A stretch of DNA of 64,000 nucleotides from Notospermus geniculatus. Its lineage: Eukaryota > Nemertea > Pilidiophora > Heteronemertea > Lineidae. Below, in pieces: positions 58,126 to 64,000 of this stretch. Positions within the stretch are counted from its first letter, which is position 1. Each line of letters starts with the position of its first letter. The position numbers and the translations under genes are program-made. The stretch spans positions 276,168 to 340,167 of the forward strand of contig NMRB01000073.1 in the NCBI GenBank assembly GCA_002633025.1, given 5' to 3'. A model generated the notes under the pieces. It made no database searches. It had not been told where the DNA came from and saw only the letters and a list, made by a program, of their open reading frames with translations.

Positions 58126-58382
58126 TATTTGTTTCACCCTGTCATGTGTTGCATTACTAAGAGAAAAACAGTGGGGCTAGTTACCTTTGTGTCTGCTGGG
58201 GCTGTTGACAATACCTCTGGGTCAGATGACCTATGACATAGTCCATGGACCATTCATTCAGTGATGGTGGGCGGGGTGGAGGAGAGGAGTGGGGATTGGG
58301 CCCCTTCCCTATGGGGCACAAAACTATGTAGCTACATGTACAGCCCTGGATAACCTGTGTATCCAAACATTTTGTCTAAGAT

Positions 58383-58645
58383 AATATTCTCATCCACTTG
58401 GAAATTTTGGGACATGAAGGCCACTCTTTTTCACCAACATCTGCCCCATAATTACCTAATCTCTAACCAAAGTATAGATACTTTCGTGATAGGTTGTTTT
58501 TCACTCTCAGAGCAGGAGAATATTTTTCTCCTCCACTTGGAAATTTTGGGACATACAGGCCACTCTTTTTCACCAACATCTGCCCCATAATTACCTAATC
58601 TCTAACCAAAGTATAGATACTTTCGCGATACGTTGTTTTTGTACC
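58383..58645. repeat. 140-bp tandem duplication, 2 units
   Basis: CCACTTGGAAATTTTGGGAC to AGTATAGATACTTTCG occurs at 58393 and again at 58533 with very few changes, so it is recent. Confidence 0.9.
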
Positions 58646-59024
58646 AGTTCGCTCTCAGAGCAGAAGATAAGTGTAGATTGTTTATCTTCGGCGAGTTCCT
58701 GCGCAGTCAATTGAGGTTGTCGGTGTAACTGGATCAGCATTCCCCCTATCTTAAACATCCCTCTGCACATATCCCCACCTCGGTTGGCCCATTAATCATT
58801 CTTCTGACACATATTACTGATTTGCAAATCTTTTTCATCCTGAAAGTACCAGGAAAGTTTGACCTTTAGGCCATTACCGCTGATACCCCAACCAAAATAG
58901 ATACGCCACGTTTTTTCGCCGCAGACACCGCTCTCTCAGTACGGTTACACGAACGTATAGGTACGATTTGAAAAGGAGAATTGTGGGTAATATTTCTATC
59001 TGTTCATCACACATCTTAGACTTA
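58646..59024. other. no recognised gene
   Basis: Unique sequence. Confidence 0.35.
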
Positions 59025-59470
59025 TCATACTAAAATTTGACAAGAGTGAGTTTGTTTGTTTATTCGCGATTTTGTCCAAGACTAACCATATTAGTAACAA
59101 GTACGCCAGGAAACATGCGAGAATTATGAAGATAATTACACATGACATACGACTGAGGCTGAGTGATTGGGAGATGGACCCTAAAGAATACAGACCAAAT
59201 GACAGCATCAACGTAGAAATTCTCAGTCTGACTGACTGGAGACAAACAGCTTTGGACCGAGACACAATGAAATGCTGACAGTTTCTGTTGGTATTTTAGT
59301 TTAGACATAACATTAGCTTCGCTCATGGATATTACTCCTGGCATTTCCACAGCAATCACACTAAAATTTGAGAAGAGTTTGCAATCTTCTCCAAGACTGG
59401 CAAACGGATCGCCCCCAAACTTGGTATGCACATGCAGACAGACCTGGAAATTGTCCTTACGAAGCCCGAA
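59025..59470 (+). repeat. R3 pieces, broken
   Basis: CATACTAAAATTTGACAAGA with GTTTGTTTGTTTATTCGCGA at 59025-59080. Then an unrelated 250 bp, and a better copy from ACACTAAAATTTGAGAAGAG to CCTTACGAAGCCCGAATTTT at 59348-59475. Matches 30020-30375. Confidence 0.65.
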
Positions 59471-59963
59471 TTTTGATACAGTTTGTTTTGGACAAAGTGA
59501 CCGATTTTCCACCAATTTGCTGAGCGCGGTTGATTTCTCCACACACACAGTGCTAAATGGGTTAGCATGTGGCCACACTTCCTCGTGCATTAGAGGAAGC
59601 ATACTATATCTGATGGCAAAGTTTAGAGCACCTCTCAACACTAATGCTTGCTTTTATCTCCATACCAGCTTCCAGATTAGTCAATTTCTTTGTGGTACTT
59701 CACCAGTTTACCTGTCGCGGAGCAGATCATCTAAGGCACCTAGAGTGGCTATTCTTCGCCAGCGCTTAATGCGTCTGGCGGAGATTTTCATTAAAATTTA
59801 ACATTTCGTATGGGAGGAATTGGGATGTTTCTGCGTCTGGGTCAGTGAAGTGTTCATGAGAATCTTTAATGTACAAATGTTAAGTGGTATGAATGTTCCT
59901 TCATTGTGCGTGTACACCACAAAAAATACTCGACCAAAAGGAAATAGAATTTTTCCTGTCATA

Positions 59964-60401
59964 AGCTGCGCTTCCATTACAGAAAAAGCCGGTATTTGTC
60001 TGGGCTTATTCTGCTTCCATTATAAGATGTCCATGTTTAATAAGTCCGGTTCTATTAAGTGCTGATCTATTAAGCTTGGATACCACAACCGAGTATACTC
60101 CGAATCTAAATTAGATGCGGATCAACACCGGTGTTTTCTCTAGTGGAATGGCAATAAGTCCAGGTCTATTTTAGTATTATGTTCGGCTACAGGTGGCTAA
60201 GATGGCTTGCAACATTGTGCATGCTCGAGAGTACCAGAACAATAACGCGGTTCACTCCACGTATCGCCATCTGTAGCCAAACTTACTAACCTCAAATCCG
60301 GTAGTGGAAGCGCAAGCCATGAAATATCTGGTCTTATTTATATGCGGACAGACACCGGTACTAATAAGACCGGACATCAAGGCTGTAATGGAAGCTCAGC
60401 T
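59964..60401. mobile_element. MITE with AGCTGCGCTTCCATTACAG ends
   Basis: AGCTGCGCTTCCATTACAG pairs with CTGTAATGGAAGCTCAGCT; ATA flanks both sides. The interior repeats AATAAGWCCGG and CTATTAAG words. Related in style to 13614-14005. Confidence 0.75.
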
Positions 60402-61271
60402 ATAATAAACCTTTCCTTTTTCGCTTTGAAAAAAATTGAACAAAGGCCTTGAAAACATTTCCTCTTTTGAAGACCAGGGCTCATTCCTAGGAAATACATG
60501 CATATACACGCACCGCAACATTGCCCATACTCCGTGCAGTCAACTGACAGTTAAAGCGGAAGCCACACCATTTCACAGCCTTAACGTGTTTTTCAAACCA
60601 TGTTTTAATGAAGAAGATCATTATGATGATGATGTCATTTATCATTTGGAGACTTTAATGTAACAATTCTCCGAATAGAAAGAATAGAGAAGGCAGTTAG
60701 AAGACGGTTGGCGGGCCTCCAGGGAAATGAAGGGAGGCGAGAAGATCTCCGTATCTCTACTCCCGGGAGACCTGTGATGCGTCCTGATAAAGATGGTGTA
60801 TACAGCAACTAACAGGCCCGGCTATGATCGTTTATTTACCACAAATATTTATTTTAAAAGAATGTAGATTTTGAGTAGTGCTCAGCCGTTTAGCTGGCGG
60901 CGCTGTACTCCAGTTTCTCCCGCAAATTATACAGTTTATTTGCAAGCTAAGATCAATTTCTCGCCTCATAAACAATGTGATATTTAAAAAAATATGCATA
61001 CCTCTGGCGTATGGTAGCACTGTTGGCAATAAAAGTTGGTATCTTGTAAATACTTACTGATATCTTATCTAAAAGCGTACACAGCATCTTTTCAAACAAA
61101 ATATCTCTTTTCTGCAGTAACCAAGTTTCCGTTTTGCAAGTTGGATGACAGTAATGACCTTGACCTGCAGTGTAAAATGACCTTGACCTCGAGTGTAAAT
61201 TTCCAACTTTCATTTCATAGTAATAGAGTTTTTCATGATCTACTTAATAATTGTCATAAGTTTTTTGAGGA
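60402..61271. other. no recognised gene
   Basis: Unique sequence; TGACCTTGACCT(G/C) is doubled near 61160-61190. No exon supported. Confidence 0.35.
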
Positions 61272-61480
61272 GCCAAGGTGGTGTAGTGGTTCGGGTCTCC
61301 GACTATCGGTCAGAGGGTCCCGGGTTTGAATCCCACTGTGGCGTGAGACTTTGGGCAAGTCTCTTTGCCTCTCCAGCCTATCTCCACCCGTAGGTACCGG
61401 TCGGAAATGCACAGATTGTAGCGCTGAATGGGCAGCTCATCAGAATTCTACTGAAAGGTTTCAGGATAGACTGGGGTTAA
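61272..61480 (+). mobile_element. tRNA-derived SINE with CORE-like body
   Basis: A-box region GGTGGTGTAGTGGTTCGG, B-box GGGTTTGAATCCC (61321-61334), then ACTTTGGGCAAGTCTCTTTG and CCTCTCCAGCC, which resembles the conserved central domain of MIR/CORE-type SINEs. It is a different family from 1597-1820. Confidence 0.7.
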
Positions 61481-61630
61481 AGTGTAAAGTCGGTAACACT
61501 CTGGCATTGTTGATCAGACTATAAACCAAACTTTAAATTTTAAACTTTATATGCTGTAAGATATAAGGGCTTAGCTTTCCATTAATTTTATGTAACATTC
61601 TAGTAAAAAGAAGGGCAGTTATACGAAGTA

Positions 61631-61739
61631 AAGGGGTCTTCAAAAAGTGACTTTAGGCTGATGGTGCCTTTAACCAAATGGAAAATGAATTGAAGTTAAT
61701 GGTACCATGAGCTTAAAGTCACTTTATGAAACAGGTCCC
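61631..61739. mobile_element. MITE family G, decayed copy
   Basis: AAAAGTGACTTTAGGCTGAT pairs with AGCTTAAAGTCACTTTATGA, ending ACAGGTCCCAGG. Matches 23916-24025 with mutations at the left end. Confidence 0.8.
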
Positions 61740-63456
61740 AGGTCTTAAAAGTAGGCCCTAGCCTATAGCTAAATTAGGAATATGTTTTGGCAATGCTTTA
61801 TCCTGTATGTTGTGTTAGCAACCTTTGCGAGATTGCACACATACATGTAACAGTTCTTTGCATACATATGTTCTAGGAAAACAATCAGCATCTTCTTTTA
61901 TGGTTATAAATCTTGTAGATGTCCAATGTAGAAAAGAAAACTAGTGTACTTTTTCTGCTGTACATAACATGAACAGCATCCATGTTACTTTCTTCTACGT
62001 AAGTATCAATGCAAATAACCCAATCATAAAAATGTGATTTCCCCAGCAAGTAATGTCGCTGAAACCGAACCCCCTACCTCATTAACTGTGGCCAGCCATG
62101 ATACTCATTTACAAAACCTTTCTCAGAGACCTTAATTATTTTTTACAATTAAGCATCAGTTACAGCTGGTCCACTTGTAATGAGCTCACAGGAAATCGCA
62201 ATTGGTGTTTTTCGCTGTTCCATTGTCTTTGAAAGAAGTTGTGTCCAATTATTCATTGACCATTATGAGCCGACTTCCTGTGTGCGCCGTCCATTCTTGA
62301 CTCCTGAATAAGTCAAAATCACCTGCTGGCATTGTGGGCCGTGTCTAAAGTTGACTCTAGTTGTGTAATCCCATTGTCATTTTGGGATAAAAAAGGAAAA
62401 TAATACCCTCATCTTCGGAATAGCCCTCAGGATGTTCACCTTTTGACTCTGGGAGTCGATGTTATCCATCGGTTATTTCTTTGTCTGGGTCTGTTGATGT
62501 TATTTAAAGATGAACAAACAGAGAAATGATGGATGCTGTGCACACTATTGACCGTGGACAAATATTCTGTTGGCTTCTCAAACAGGTGGTTATGGTAAAG
62601 TGAATTTTTGTGGGCGCAGCAGTTCACTTTGAATGACTCACGTACCAAGGTACTAAAAGCTTGATTATATTAGGCCAACTTGCAATCGGCTTTAGTTGTT
62701 TGCTACCAGTGACAAAGTTATGGTTAGGCAAAAAAAGTATCTGTTTCTTGTCCATGCTTGCATCATTCCCGAGCCCTTCGCTTCCAAAATTTTTTTTTCA
62801 CCAATTTCATATTTTCTCACTTTGTGTATGCAGCGCCTTCTGCACAATGCATAGAAATCATCTTTATTTTTCATGGAACATGTGCTTTAAACATGGTTAT
62901 GACAGAAATGCTTATTTCAGTAAAAAAGAAATTGTTCGGAACTTAGCCTTTGAAAATAAAACCATTTCTCGTCACTTAATGGTTCATTAAATCTCTTTCT
63001 GCATGAAGATGCACCTCTGCTGTGCATAAGATGGGACATTAATGTAATGGAATTATTTAAATTTGAAGCTGTTGATGACCTCTTTTTTTCAATTTTTCGT
63101 ATAAAATTTCCATTATAAAGATAAATGTCCACATTTCACTGCATCAGTCGTGTTGGTTGTGAATCCTCCTCGGGAGATGTCTGCACATTAAAATGATTCG
63201 TCACGCATGATCGTAAAAATTTAGCCTTTAAGATCCCCATTGATGCATTAAAAAATGCAATGCGGAGTTTTTCATTGCCGGGACTGATGCTTGATTTAGT
63301 TGGTGATGGTGCCAGGGTGCCCTTTCTTTGCAATAAATTCACAAATGGAAAAAATGAATCGATGGCAATTACTAAGTTGTCTGCCTACATGCATCAGTAT
63401 GTGCATTATAGTCAGGTGTGGTCATCATTTATAGACAAAAGGATAAAAATGAGGTA
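61740..63456. other. long repeat-free stretch
   Basis: About 1.7 kb with no recognised repeat or exon. The part 62160-62480 looks least degraded and could be a conserved non-coding element; this is only an impression from its lack of repeats. Confidence 0.3.
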
Positions 63457-63732
63457 CAGTACAGGTCACAATTGACATCCCTAAATTCGCGTAAGTTACT
63501 CGTAAGTCGCTCGTAACTTACGCAACAGCTCACGAGCTATGTTACGCGCAACTTACGAGGTGAGTTACGCAAATTTCGCTAGCTACGCAGTGATTTACGA
63601 GGCGAGTTACGCGATTTTGGCGAATTACGCGGTAAGTTACGCGAAACCAAAGCCGTGAGTTACTCGTAAGTTACGCGTAACTTACGAGTAACTTACGCGA
63701 AGCCGTTGGGATGTCAATTGTGACCTGTACTG
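63457..63732. mobile_element. MITE with CAGTACAGGTCACAATTGAC ends, TA target
   Basis: CAGTACAGGTCACAATTGAC and GTCAATTGTGACCTGTACTG are perfect inverted repeats with TA on both sides. The interior consists almost wholly of GTAAGTTACG / TTACGCG words in both orientations. Confidence 0.9.
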
Positions 63733-63776
63733 TACATTATCTGTAATAGACGATTCTCAAATTTGCAGATCTGCAC

Positions 63777-63960
63777 ACTTCCGCAGTTATCGCAACCACA
63801 ACCTCGATCTGAAACCAGCTGACGCAACGCAATCCATGATTCAGCAATGGTCGACTCTGATGCAATGTCGTCGAAGTCACTGTCGTGGGGTTCTCTGCGT
63901 CACGTCATTCAGTTTCAGACCGAGGTTGTGTTTGCAATTTCGGCGGAAGTGCTCAGATCT
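63777..63960. mobile_element. MITE with AGATCTGCACACTTCCGC ends
   Basis: AGATCTGCACACTTCCGC pairs with GCGGAAGTGCTCAGATCT; ACAACCTCGATCTGAAAC pairs with GTTTCAGACCGAGGTTGT further in. Confidence 0.8.
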
Positions 63961-64000
63961 TTCTCGTTTACCGTAGTGCCAAAAATATTTTCGCATGTAA

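Larger units (their letters stand above)
52725..58272 (+). repeat. Meis-exon duplication, copy 2
   Basis: Head-to-tail partner of 47980-52724. It carries MITE A at 53335-53633, a family P-like element at 53674-53978, family H at 54058-54212, a hairpin-ended repeat at 54757-55492 and MITE B at 57951-58125; none of these is at the matching place in copy 1. Confidence 0.9.

Noticed and set aside
59060-59641. 193-codon minus-strand frame
   Set aside because: Overlaps repeat R3 and unrelated sequence, with no domain or splice support; compatible with chance.
53310-64000. Search for the next Meis exon (HPYPSEEQKKQ...WFINARR)
   Set aside because: No stretch coding for helix 2/3 of the TALE homeodomain was found by eye; it presumably lies beyond the window.
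184-64000. CRISPR arrays, operons, prophage or other prokaryotic features
   Set aside because: Tandem arrays here have no unique spacers, and intron signals and SINEs show a eukaryotic genome.

Overview
This window is eukaryotic and almost entirely non-coding. Base composition is AT-leaning. It is packed with small foldback DNA transposons (MITEs), tRNA-derived SINEs, minisatellites and one satellite array, with no operons and no long open reading frames. That texture fits a large, highly heterozygous marine-invertebrate genome. A deuterostome (echinoderm, hemichordate or cephalochordate) is my guess, but the sequence alone does not fix the species.

The only gene I recognise with confidence is a homothorax/Meis-type TALE homeobox gene on the + strand. 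One 149-nt internal exon lies at 48436-48584. It encodes the acidic linker, the nuclear-localisation-like basic run, and the N-terminal arm plus helix 1 of the homeodomain. The same exon recurs at 53162-53310 with one silent change. Both copies sit in a roughly 4.7-5.5 kb head-to-tail duplication (47980-52724 and 52725-58272) whose copies carry different transposon insertions. No other Meis exon was found, so most of the window would be intron of this gene. An AG|GTAAGT juxtaposition at 22660/22661 looks like a recursive splice site or an in-frame 33-nt microexon of the same intron. A TATA/octamer/CCAAT cluster at 43764-43953 precedes a short ORF whose possible donor is phase-compatible with the Meis exon.

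Layout: 1-4.5 kb, degenerate repeats, a MITE and a SINE; 4.5-8.6 kb, foldbacks, a 26-bp minisatellite and a 500-bp piggyBac-like element; 9.3-12.9 kb, minisatellites and a two-level satellite; 13.6-21.5 kb, nested interspersed repeats and MITEs; 22-24 kb, the splice-site candidate; 24.4-27.9 kb, a duplicated segment around a 526-N gap; 28-34.5 kb, MITEs and unique sequence; 34.7-39.4 kb, a second tandem duplication with a single N exactly at the junction; 39.4-47.3 kb, many MITEs, the promoter-like region and a large foldback; 48-58.3 kb, the Meis-exon duplication; 58.3-64 kb, more SINE and MITE copies and unique sequence.

Three duplicated segments with allele-like divergence, two of them touching N-runs, raise a real possibility that both haplotypes were placed in tandem by the assembler. 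The alternative is true duplication. Several filled-versus-empty transposon sites between the copies allow the elements' target-site duplications to be read directly.
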